Source: Chara braunii
Taxonomy: Eukaryota; Streptophyta; Charophyceae; Charales; Characeae
Length of the DNA: 28,752 nucleotides
Assembly (NCBI GenBank): GCA_003427395.1
Contig: BFEA01000267.1
Location: 51,521-80,272 of the forward strand
Reading direction: 5' to 3'
The notes beneath the pieces are model-generated. The model was not told the DNA's origin. It searched no databases and was given only the letters and a program-made list of their open reading frames with translations. The translations under genes were made by a program, and so were the position numbers. Shown here piece after piece: positions 8,585-17,179 of this stretch (position 1 is the stretch's first letter; each line of letters starts with the position of its first letter).

Positions 8585-10543
8585 AATTTTGGGCCCAGGG
8601 CCACCGGCAGAGCTGGGCGGCGCATCCCTGCCGCCGAACCCCCCTCCTGGCATGTCAGCCCCCATTCCCCCCCCCGCTCCCCCTCCGGCACCGTACATCC
8701 TCGCAATGATTGGATTGCACACACCCTCCAACTCCTTCATCTTGTCTTCGAACTCGTCCGCCTCTGCCAGCTGGTTCTGGTCCAGCCACTCCACAGCGGA
8801 GTCGACCGCCTTCTCGATCGTCTCTTTGTCGGCAGCATCCAGCTTGGAAGCAATCTTCTCATCCCTGATGGTGTTCCTCATGTTGTACGCGTAGTTTTCC
8901 AAACTGTTCTTCGACTCCACCTTCTTCTTGTGCTCTTCGTCCGCCGCCTTGTATTTCTCCGCATCTTGAACCATCTTCTCGATCTCCTCCTTCGACAGAC
9001 GACCCTTGTCATTGGTAATCGTGATCTTGTTCTTGCTGCCAGTCGTCTTGTCTTCCGCGGAGACGTTCAAGATTCCGTTGGCGTCGATATCGAAGCATAC
9101 GGTGATCTGAGGAACGCCTCTGGGCGCCGGCGGAATACCCGACAGCTCGAATTTACCGAGCAGGTTGTTGTCCCGGGTACGAGATCGCTCACCCTCGTAC
9201 ACTTGAATGAGCACGCCCGGCTGGTTATCAGAGTACGTGGAGAACACCTGCTCCTTCTTCGTGGGGATAGTCGTGTTTCTCGGGATCAGCACAGTCATCA
9301 CACCGCCAGCCGTCTCCAGACCGAGGCTGAGAGGGGTGACATCGAGCAGAAGCAAGTCCTGTACCTTTTCGTTACCTTCGCCGCTCAAGATGGCCGCCTG
9401 CACAGCCGCGCCGTAGGCGATTGCCTCGTCGGGGTTGATGCTCTTGCACAACTCCTTGCCGTTGAAGAAGTCCTGCAGCAGCTGCTGGACCTTAGGAATG
9501 CGAGTGGATCCGCCGACCAACACCACCTCGTGGACCGACTGCTTGTCCATCTTCGCGTCCCGCAGGCACTTCTCCACAGGTTCCATGCACTTCCGGAACA
9601 AGTCCATATTCAGCTCCTCGAAACGCGCCCGCGTAATCGTGGAGTAGAAATCAATACCCTCAAAGAGAGAGTCGATTTCGATAGTCGTTTGCGCGGTGGA
9701 AGACAGAGTCCTCTTGGCGCGCTCGCAGGCAGTCCTCAGCCTCCTCAACGCCCTAGCGCTGCCACTGATATCCTTCTTGTGCTTCCTCTTGAACTCCTGC
9801 ACAAAGTGGTGCACCATTCGACTGTCGAAGTCTTCGCCGCCAAGATGCGTATCTCCCGCCGTCGCCTTGACCTCGAAGATGCCTTCCTCTATGGTCAGCA
9901 GGGAGACATCGAAAGTGCCGCCGCCTAGGTCGAAGATCATGACGTTCTTCTCGCCGACGCTGCTCGCCTTCTTGTCAAGACCATAAGCTATGGCAGCTGC
10001 CGTCGGCTCGTTTATGATTCTCATCACGTTCAGACCCGAGATCACGCCGGCGTCCTTCGTGGCCTGCCTCTGGGAGTCGTTGAAGTAGGCGGGAACAGTG
10101 ATGACGGCGTTCTTCACAGTCGCACCGAGAAACGCCTCCGCTATCTCCTTCATCTTCGTCAACACCATAGATGACACCTCCTCTGCGGCGAATTGCTTCC
10201 TCTCCCCCATGTACGACACACCAATCAGAGGCTTGCCCCCCGGGCCATCGATGACCTCGAAAGGCCAGAGCTTAATGTCACTCTGCACCGAACTGTCATT
10301 GAACTTTCGTCCAATCAGTCGCTTTGCGTCGAAGATCGTATTCGTCGGATTCATTGCCACCTGATTCTTAGCTGCATCTCCGATCAGCCGCTCCGTATCC
10401 GTGAACGCCACGTAGGACGGCGTGGTCCTGTTACCCTGATCGTTCGCAATGATCTCGACACGGTCATGCTGCCACACGCCGACACAGCTGTACGTCGTTC
10501 CCAAGTCGATTCCAATCGCTGGTCCTTCACCTTTGGCCGCCAT
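8570..10543 (-). CDS. HSP70: Cytosolic heat shock protein 70 (HSP70/Hsc70)
   Basis: An ATP-dependent chaperone of the cytosol and nucleus that binds exposed hydrophobic segments with J-domain and nucleotide-exchange partners. The 657-residue product is normal length. Visible landmarks: phosphate-1 loop IDLGTTYS at residues 12-19; phosphate-2 loop [14 protein letters not shown] near 200; a bipartite basic stretch (KRKHKKD ... [12 protein letters not shown]) near 250-275; adenosine loop [11 protein letters not shown] near 340; linker [15 protein letters not shown] near 390; a Gly/Met-rich tail; and the terminal IEEVD that docks TPR co-chaperones and marks the cytosolic form. The start at 10,543 is set by homology and a strong context (GTAGCCATGGCG), although the frame stays open 122 codons further upstream. 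The CDS has no intron, whereas many plant Hsc70 genes have one near codon 70, so this may be a heat-inducible paralogue or an old retrocopy. It is intact and looks functional. Confidence 0.98.
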   Translation of the reverse strand: MAAKGEGPAIGIDLGTTYSCVGVWQHDRVEIIANDQGNRTTPSYVAFTDTERLIGDAAKNQVAMNPTNTIFDAKRLIGRKFNDSSVQSDIKLWPFEVIDGPGGKPLIGVSYMGERKQFAAEEVSSMVLTKMKEIAEAFLGATVKNAVITVPAYFNDSQRQATKDAGVISGLNVMRIINEPTAAAIAYGLDKKASSVGEKNVMIFDLGGGTFDVSLLTIEEGIFEVKATAGDTHLGGEDFDSRMVHHFVQEFKRKHKKDISGSARALRRLRTACERAKRTLSSTAQTTIEIDSLFEGIDFYSTITRARFEELNMDLFRKCMEPVEKCLRDAKMDKQSVHEVVLVGGSTRIPKVQQLLQDFFNGKELCKSINPDEAIAYGAAVQAAILSGEGNEKVQDLLLLDVTPLSLGLETAGGVMTVLIPRNTTIPTKKEQVFSTYSDNQPGVLIQVYEGERSRTRDNNLLGKFELSGIPPAPRGVPQITVCFDIDANGILNVSAEDKTTGSKNKITITNDKGRLSKEEIEKMVQDAEKYKAADEEHKKKVESKNSLENYAYNMRNTIRDEKIASKLDAADKETIEKAVDSAVEWLDQNQLAEADEFEDKMKELEGVCNPIIARMYGAGGGAGGGMGADMPGGGFGGRDAPPSSAGGPGPKIEEVD

Positions 10544-10800
10544 GGCTACGACTGCCCAACAAGCAACGCAAGTCCTGCACAGTGCACGCACACCCTCCCG
10601 TGATCTCTCGTGATCTCTTCCTCCTCTTCGTTCCCTCGAAATCCACGACTGCTTCGCGCGAGAAAGGGCGCCGCGCGAGATCTGAGCAAGTGAGTGAGGC
10701 GCTGAGGTGCAATCAACAAGTGCATGAGGCGCTAAGATGCAATCAGCGAGCGGGACGCCTCCCACAGATTCGGCAGGAGTACCAAATGTACTATATGTGC
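10544..10800 (-). promoter_or_regulatory. HSP70 5' leader and putative core promoter
   Basis: The leader contains a 30-bp direct duplication at 10,688-10,717 and 10,718-10,747 (AAGTGAGTGAGGCGCTGAGG and variant). A weak TATA-like sequence, ACATATAGTACA on the minus strand at about 10,785-10,796, would place transcription start roughly 200 bases upstream of the ATG. No canonical contiguous heat shock element (three inverted GAA units) was found in this interval. Promoter placement is inference. Confidence 0.35.
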
Positions 10801-10841
10801 GCACATTTCTCAGCGCCCCGGGAAGCTGCGGGGCCAGGGAT

Positions 10842-10846
10842 TTTTT

Positions 10847-10877
<31 letters not shown>

Positions 10878-10920
10878 GAAATGAGGCCGAATTTGCGGCT
10901 GATGGTCACCTCATTTCAAA
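10842..10920. repeat. T tract and perfect 12-bp inverted repeat upstream of HSP70
   Basis: A T run of about 35 bases ends at TTTGAAATGAGG (10,875-10,886). This is mirrored exactly by CCTCATTTCAAA at 10,909-10,920, giving a 12-bp stem with a 22-base loop. It may be a small transposon remnant or a cruciform. Confidence 0.6.
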
Positions 10921-11060
10921 TAAAAAGGCAAAAAAAAACATTTGACAGCAAATTCCCTTTTTACTTTTTTAACTTTTTAAAAACAATTGCCAAAATTCAT
11001 TCCCGACAGTTCTTGCCGACTGACTTCTCGATTGTACGTGCTATTGATGGGTTGATTGGG

Positions 11061-11078
11061 TGTGTGTGTGTGTGTGTG
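11061..11078. repeat. (TG)9 microsatellite
   Basis: Alternating TG followed by CAG. A T11 and G18 run follows at 11,140-11,170. Confidence 0.9.
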
Positions 11079-11139
11079 CAGCCATCGCAGTGAGGATGTG
11101 TGTGTCTGTTAAGGCTATGTTCCGATAGCGAGTGTGATA

Positions 11140-11170
11140 TTTTTTTTTTTGTGGGGGGGGGGGGGGGGGG
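11140..11170. repeat. T11-GTG-run homopolymer pair
   Basis: A T run is followed by a run of 18 G. This is a likely site of length uncertainty in the assembly. Confidence 0.9.
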
Positions 11171-11209
11171 TGTGCTAATGGGTATCGCTCCACTACACAG
11201 AGAAGCCTT

Positions 11210-11320
11210 GGACGTGAGAATCCTTCTAGAACTGTCAGACGTCTAGAACTCTTGACAGAAGAAGCATCGATCCACTAGAACTCCAGACTCAAGAACACTA
11301 GAAGCACTCACGAATTTCTC
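11210..11320. promoter_or_regulatory. Cluster of heat-shock-element-like GAA/TTC units (tentative)
   Basis: Within about 110 bp there are at least eight CTAGAA, GAAG or TTC pentamer-like units, including TTCTAGAA (a TTCnnGAA dimer) at about 11,223-11,230. Heat shock factor binds inverted nGAAn units, and this cluster lies about 700 bp upstream of the HSP70 ATG. However, no run of three perfectly phased units is present and the spacing is loose. It could be chance or part of a repeat. Confidence 0.25.
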
Positions 11321-11444
11321 AGCGCCACATGACAGGCCTTCTACAGCGCCAGATCTAGCGCCAGATCGTTCTGATGGTCGGGGCAGGAGGCACACTCGCG
11401 AAAACATAGGTCGGAGCTCGGTAGGAGGGAGGACGCTAGAAAGA

Positions 11445-11619
11445 GCGTCTCTGCACTACTCTCCACATGCACAATCTACAAAAATATGGCTATGTTTCTG
11501 GCGTCTCTGCACTACTCTCCACATGCACAATCTACAAAAATATGGCTATGTATCTTTCCATGTTCTAGGCAAGGATTCATTTTCCTTTTGCACATTTCGA
11601 GAGAAGTTCAGCGAGGCCC
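11445..11619. mobile_element. Family A element, copy in opposite orientation with 56-bp tandem duplication
   Basis: Its right half (CCATGTTCTAGG ... TTTTGCACATTTCGAGAG) is the reverse complement of the left half of copies 1-3. The left part is a tandem repeat: 11,445-11,500 (GCGTCTCTGCACTACTCTCC ...) is repeated almost exactly at 11,501-11,555. The duplication sits inside one arm. Confidence 0.72.
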
Positions 11620-11728
11620 TAAAACCTTAGCGCTGCAGGCTGTGAACTCTATACCAATCTAGAGTAGTGCAGCGAGTGCCCTCTCTAAGGGTGTTGTCAC
11701 GAGTTCCAATCTAGAGTACGGGCAGGAT

Positions 11729-11844
11729 GGGCACATCACTCTCGAAATGTGCAAAATGAGAATGAACTTTCCCCTAGAACATGGCCAGATGCGTCCCAGG
11801 CATTTTTGTCTTTTTCACATTTCGAGAGTGGTGTGGCGAGCCCC
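11729..11844. mobile_element. Family A inverted-repeat element, copy 3
   Basis: The arms read CATCACTCTCGAAATGTGCA and, at the right, CACATTTCGAGAGTGGTGTG. The central block CTAGAACATGG is conserved. A short family E hairpin follows 32 bp later, the same order and orientation as the A-E pair at 4219-4488. Confidence 0.75.
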
Positions 11845-11876
11845 TAAGTGGCGCGAGGCGTTATTCTGGAAACTTC

Positions 11877-11977
11877 GGGAGCCACGTCCAACTTACCCGA
11901 ATGGTCGATTTCTGACCGCAGATTTTGAAGATCAACGACCAGAAATCAAGGATCAGCGTAAGTGGGACTTGGCCCCG
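11877..11977. mobile_element. Family E hairpin element, short subfamily (E-c)
   Basis: Termini are GGGAGCCACGTCCAACTTAC and a right end whose reverse complement is GGGGCCAAGTCCCACTTAC. The private 22-nt segment at 11,897-11,918 matches the reverse complement of 11,936-11,957 at about 14 of 22 positions. The inner GATTTTGAAGATC is itself palindromic. This is the same short subfamily as 4390-4488. Confidence 0.72.
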
Positions 11978-12078
11978 GGAGTGTAGACTAGTGGAGCGAG
12001 ACCCGATGTTGAGGTGTCTGTATGAGCGGAACGCAGGGTAAAAGAAGAAGGGAAAAAAAAAACAAATCGGTAGAATTT

Positions 12079-12246
12079 AGGGCCAGATCCCACTGGCAAA
12101 GAGGATTGGAATAAGAGGCCGAATCTGGACATGTTGGAAACAGAGATGAAGGAAAGTAGATCGATCACAAATTTTTACACCTGTCCATAAACACGTCCAG
12201 ATTCAGACACTAACTCCAATCCTCTTTGTCAGTGGGATCTCGCCCT
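12079..12246. mobile_element. Family E hairpin element, long subfamily (E-d)
   Basis: Termini are AGGGCCAGATCCCACTGGC and the reverse complement of AGGGCGAGATCCCACTGAC. The private 22-nt segment at 12,098-12,119 matches the reverse complement of 12,206-12,227 at about 18 of 22 positions. The conserved inner block GAATCTGGACATGTTGG is mirrored by AACACGTCCAGATTC. Confidence 0.8.
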
Positions 12247-12422
12247 TAGGGCTGGCGCTGCGGGAACAGCGAAGCACCAATTCCTTCTTTTTTTTTTTTT
12301 TTTTCTTTTGCTATTAGTAATTGTAACGCAGTATGACGGCCAGCATGCCCAAAACCCGAAATCGGCCTTTCCCAAAGGGTGAGCATAATTTGCGGATTTC
12401 GGGTGGAAGGGCGAGTATGCCC

Positions 12423-12594
12423 GGGGCCAAGTCCCACTAGCAGCGTTGAGCTACCTCGACGCCTGAATCTGGACGCGTTTGCGGAGGTGTGCAGAAATGG
12501 TGTTGAGTTTCCTGAACTTCTGGTCTCCACAAACACAAACACGTCCAGATTCAGGCGTTGAGGTAGCTCAATGCTGCTAGTGGGACTTGGCCCC
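12423..12594. mobile_element. Family E hairpin element, long subfamily (E-e)
   Basis: The best-preserved member. Its termini GGGGCCAAGTCCCACTAGC are perfect inverted repeats. The private 22-nt segment at 12,442-12,463 matches the reverse complement of 12,554-12,575 at about 20 of 22 positions. The inner block TGAATCTGGACGCGTTTG is mirrored. It ends 6 bp before repeat A1 of the retroelement. Confidence 0.85.
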
Positions 12595-12600
12595 GGCAGA

Positions 12601-13120
12601 GTAACATTATGCCAACAACTCCGCACCTGGTTGCACGCAAACTGAACGGAGCAGATTCAACAATTCAACATCCTTCTACCCTCAACGACAACAAGCAGCC
12701 GGGTTGGAAACTAGTACAGGGCCATCGGAAACTGGTACCGTGCCATCGGCATTTGGGACCTGACCTCCCAACCGCAGATCTACCACATCAAGGGCCTTCA
12801 AGACAACGGGAGTCGCAGTTTCTAAAGATCGACGATGGACACATTTCATCTCAGCATCTACGGTCAATTTGGACTTTGACGTGACACTTACCCTGGCTGG
12901 AGTATGGCCTCGCTGGCCCGACCGCCACCACTGCTTTAACCTGCGACCGTGTAAGTCACAGACACTTGACCAGCCACGACAGCTTGCGTGCTTTCCCGAG
13001 CCGCGCCTTCCAGACCCCGACTGCTCGCAGCATTCATCGCAAATGTGAACCTGCGCGCACGCCACACAAGGGGCAGGTCTTTCACAAGTCGAGTCATTTT
13101 CCCTCGCCATGATTTGGTGA
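12601..13120 (+). repeat. Split direct repeat A1 (left terminus)
   Basis: The match to 25,056-25,583 runs from GTAACATTATGCCAACAACT to CTCGCCATGATTTGGTGA with scattered substitutions and small indels. Similarity stops sharply at both ends, and the left boundary defines the element's 5' end. Confidence 0.93.
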
Positions 13121-13133
13121 GAGGACTCTCAGG

Positions 13134-14027
13134 TTGCAGTCCTTCGGGTTTGATTGTCAAGTCAACGTTGTCACTCACCATCGCCATCTCGACAGCCATA
13201 TACCGGTCGCAGTCCTTCGGACTTTGGTCGTCAAGTCCAGGTCGTCAGCCACCATCGCCGTCCACTCGGTCAGAAGTCAACGTCTACTTTCGGTCAGTCA
13301 CTACCAGTCAGTCTACCCCGTACCGGTAAGTCAGTTCCCAGTCCCCCACCCGTCTCACCGTGAACCTGTCAGCCTGCAGAATTGGAGACCAACCCCCCCC
13401 CCTGCCCAATCTCATCGCCAACCCTCACCAAGCCGCGTCAGCCTCCCCGTCTACATCCACTTCCTTCCATTCATTATACACCGACAGCACGCCTCTCTTC
13501 GACCCCTTCTTTCTTTCTTTCTTCCCTTCGAATCTCACAGTCCAAAACCTGGAACCTATCCCGGATGCTCAACTAATAACAATCGTTTTTTCACTCATCA
13601 CTCCACTTCATTCCTCCATGACTTTACCACTCATATGCGCGGATGAAAATATTCAGCGCATCTTCGTCATAGACCCACCATCAGCCTCGTTCCTCCCACT
13701 TCACATATTCTCCCTCCCGTTCGTTATTCTCGCACCATTACCTCTTTGCAATCCACTTTCGTGGAAAGCAGATTCGGCTCCAACCTCATTACTGCGGATC
13801 TCCTTAAATTTGTGGAAGAAGCCGCATTTTTTACGTTCCATAATGAAGCACAATCTTTTTTTTTTTTCAAACGACACCAGGCAATGGAGCTACTTTCTCA
13901 CTCCTTCTATTATAACCTTCTACTATCTCTAATGTCTGTCGGCACTCACACCCTCAATACTCTTACCTCTGGAGCAAGCCCGAGCAAGTACAGATCTGAC
14001 AAATTTCAAGGTGCAGCACGATTATGA
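13134..14027 (+). pseudogene. Degraded 5' ORF of the retroelement (possible gag or leader protein)
   Basis: One plus frame stays open from about 13,134 to 14,027 except for TGA at 13,644-13,646. The first half is Ser/Pro/His-rich. The second half (TADLLKFVEEAAFFTFHNEA, then a Leu/Tyr-rich helix) looks like folded protein, but I recognise no domain. It lies directly after A1, where DIRS-like elements usually carry ORF1. The function is unknown. Assignment to the element rests on position and on the same C-rich, G-poor plus strand as the RT region. Confidence 0.4.
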
Positions 14028-14102
14028 TCTACGCATTCCGTTCTACTGTTTTTCCTTATGCTCGGCGTCAGCAAGAAGCAACTCCTAGAGATTCTGGGTT
14101 AA

Positions 14103-14567
14103 CGGCGGCCTCCTCAGCTTAGCAAAAAATCTTCCCTGTCTCAGGAGACTACCGGGTATCATCTCCCCCCTGACCTTCTTCTTCAAGGGCTTCTTCAATC
14201 AGCTCGCCAAGGGAGACATTTCCCATCTCTTCCTTCACCAATTGATCCAGTCAAGACCAGGACCGTGGTTCAGAGCACTCACGGACCAAGCTTGCGGAGC
14301 TCCAACAGAGTACCAACCTGCGCCTCACTTCCCAAGGGAAGCCTCTTATCCATCGCAGTCGACGCTTTCGCGCCTCATATTGAAACTCCAGGACCCTACT
14401 CACGTTTTCACCTTCATCGACCACGAAGAAAACGATGTCGCAGAAGAGGAAGGATGAAGGCGCCCCCAGTAGAAGAGGAGCGGCTTGCCGCAGATCCTCT
14501 GACTATGCATCTGAATTCGACTCACCCCCTCCTAATAGGTCGATACTCGTCCATCAGCTTCTTCTAG
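14103..14567 (+). pseudogene. Hypothetical ORF in the retroelement's left interior, Arg-rich
   Basis: The frame is open for about 154 codons after a stop at 14,100-14,102. It includes a strongly basic patch (RPRRKRCRRRGR) that could bind nucleic acid, then an acidic EEER segment. An overlapping frame from the ATG at 14,435 (119 codons) starts MSQKRKDEGAPSRRG and ends in a Phe/Leu-rich hydrophobic stretch derived from a pyrimidine tract. No family is recognised. Either could be a remnant of the same broken ORF as 13,134-14,027. Confidence 0.3.
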
Positions 14568-15532
14568 TACCTCAACCCCCTCATTCTCCCCCCCATACTC
14601 TACCTCCCACACCCTCCAATCCCCCAACCCAGAGAGTAACCAGATCCAGAAAAAACCCTCGTATTTTTTGGGGCTTCGACTACATATTTCTCCTTTGCTT
14701 AATTTTTTTTTTCCTCCTCGTCTTCTTCATCTACTTTTTTCTCTTCTTCCGCTCGCCATTCCCCTTTACCTTCCTACCTCCCAAGCTCAATTAACAAATT
14801 TTAGCCAGGTTAAGGTTTCAAGATCGGAAGCAAATGTATCCTGTATTAAACACCCCTATTTCGCCCCTCAGAAGGATAAATAAATAAGAATGAAGACGAA
14901 AATAGGGGAAAGGACACAGGTTTAGTTAGTCAGAGGACCAAAATCCACAAGGTAACAGAAGGAAGCAATAGCTCAGACGCGAGGCTGGAAGATCAGGGGC
15001 AGGAAGGAACTATCATACGTTACTAGAGAGGAGGCGCAAGAGTTACGATTAGGAATTTTAAACCCCATCCCCTCATATATAGAATGATAAAATACATATA
15101 TATATACATATATATATATGTAATAAAGAAGGAGGAAATGCGTTTGGAGGAGGGAGGGAACCACGCACAACTTTTATCAACCTTGCTCGACTTTATTCCG
15201 AAGAACGACCAGAAGTTTTTAATCAAGACTCGTAATCTACTTTTCTGTTGAGCAATGTCCTAAATTATTGTTTCATTATGTGCAAATTATGTGCAAAATT
15301 GACAGATAAAACACTCAGTGAAATAAGCAATCTATCAATCACACTCCTACAGCCGCTAACACTCCCACACTTGATTACTAAACAGAAAAAATTCCCACAA
15401 TTAAATAATCATTCTATAGTAAAATTACATTCTGAATTTTAAATTTTCATTCCATCTTAAAAAATATCATTCCAATCTTAAAATTTTTCATCTTACTTTA
15501 AAACATTTCTTCCACGAATGGGGTATCCCTTT

Positions 15533-15760
15533 TTATTTGAACTGGATGCTAGGGATGGAATGAAAGTCTGGATAAGTTCATGAAATATTTTAATTGGACT
15601 GTTATTTTAAGTTAAGGATTCTCAGTCATAAATAGGTTAATCCAATATGAATTAGACGATATTTGTTGTAGTTGAATGAAAGTTTAATTAAAACATTTCA
15701 TAAACTCGTCCAGACTTTCATTCCATCTTGAACAAATAGATGTAGTTGGAAGGGAAACCT
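15533..15760. repeat. Diverged family E hairpin in the AT-rich block (E-f)
   Basis: GATGGAATGAAAGTCTGGAT with AAGTTCATGAAAT (from about 15,554) is mirrored by ATTTCATAAACTCGTCCAGA with CTTTCATTCCATC (to about 15,729). On the right arm the distance from the CCAACTACA block (equivalent to CCCACTAGC) to TCTGGAC is 26 nt, exactly as in the long family E elements. The outer terminus is much decayed (about 10 of 19 positions). Membership of family E is inference from this spacing and the shared TCTGGACGNGTTTATG block. Confidence 0.55.
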
Positions 15761-16129
15761 CATATTTAGACGGGAACTTATCAAATAAAACTGAAAATTT
15801 TCGAATTGGACGAACATCGAAATGATAATTTATAAATATGAAAGGATATTTTTTTATAATTTTTTTTTTCAACTTTCATTTACCGTGAGAATTTATTCAA
15901 TCGATCAAGTTTCTGTCGATTGAGTAGTTGATGAACCAGACGATCATCTTTCATTTTCGTAATTTTAAGGGTTCACTCGTGTTTTCCCTCTGCTAATTTA
16001 TAACGAGATCTGCCAATCACCCTTTGTTGCCTTAAACACTCGTTTCCTCTACTGAATTGTAACAACATCTGTTAATCACCTTTTGTTGTCTTAATAATCA
16101 GAAACACTGGTTTTGTTTCACTCTCTTTT

Positions 16130-16793
16130 ACCACCCCTTCAACCTTTCTTTGTGCGCAAATGAATCAGAATGTCAACCAGAAGTGAAACAACATATAAAT
16201 ATAATCGCGCACCCAATCTTGCAAAAAAAAAAAAAAAAAAAAAGGTTAACCATTCCTGATCCGTTCTGATTGCCGATCAATCTATTACTCAGTATCTTGA
16301 TCTTTCAGTCGACTGAGTACTTGTTGAAATCGACCAACATCATTTCATTTAAAATCTTAAGCTTTCGTTAAAAAAAAAATAAAAAAAATTGGGAAGAAAC
16401 TCTTTATTTTGTGTAATCAAATAGATAGATCACTCAGAAGTGAAAACAACTCGTCGGCCAACTCTTTCCAAATGGATTACAGATCAATCAACCTCCAAAC
16501 GATCGATCTTTTTGTCCACTCAGTACTGTGATTCAACGGATCAACCATAGTATTGACCAGACTATCACCCCTTCAACCTTTCTTTCTGCGCAAATGGATC
16601 GGAATGTCAACCAGAAGTGGAACAACATATAAATACACTCGCACACCCCGCAAAAAAAAAAAGGAGGAAGGTTAACCCTTCCTAGCTCGTTTTGATTGTT
16701 GATCAATCTATTACTCAATAGCTTGATCTTTCAGTCAACTGAGTACTTGTTAAAATTTGACCAACATCATTTCATTTGAAATTTTAAGCTCTC

Positions 16794-16837
<44 letters not shown>

Positions 16838-16851
16838 TTTTAAAATTTAAA

Positions 16852-16883
<32 letters not shown>

Positions 16884-17085
16884 GTGGGCAGAAACTCTCT
16901 ATTGTGTATAATCAAATAGATAGATCACTTAGAAGTGGGAACAACTCGTCAATTATATTCGTTTAGCCGCCAACTCTTTCCGAATGGATTACAGATCAAT
17001 CAATCCTCCAAACGACCGAACATTTTGGTTCACTCAGTACTGTGATCCAACGGATCAACCACACTACTTACCAGCCTATCAAAAC
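16130..17085 (+). repeat. Direct tandem duplication, units of about 434 and 520 bp
   Basis: Both units run from CACCCCTTCAACCTTTCTTT through GGTTAACC, CTTGATCTTTCAGTC, CCAACATCATTTCATTT and AATCAAATAGATAGATCAC to GATCAACCA. The second is longer because of A tracts at 16,798-16,832 and 16,856-16,883. A smaller 55-66 bp tandem repeat (ATCTGYYAATCACC) precedes it at about 15,990-16,105. Confidence 0.85.
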
Positions 17086-17179
17086 TATCTATTTTACTTT
17101 CACTCTTATTATAAAAAAAAAAAGGAGAAGGGGGGGGAAAGACGAGCCGAAGGAAAACGAAATGAATAACAAACGGAAA

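Noticed and set aside
10544-10909. 122-codon N-terminal extension of HSP70 in the same open frame
   Set aside because: It begins in poly-Lys from an A tract, crosses a 30-bp tandem duplication and has no resemblance to a transit peptide. The family start and the Kozak-like context fix the start at 10,543.
12339-12420. Another TIR element (AACCCGAAATC / GATTTCGGGT)
   Set aside because: An inverted match of about 11 bp is present, but the outer arms do not align well and no boundaries could be set.
4390-12594. Family E hairpins as conventional microRNA genes
   Set aside because: They share transposon-like termini and occur many times. Without small-RNA data a microRNA call is not supported, although the 22-nt private stem is worth testing.
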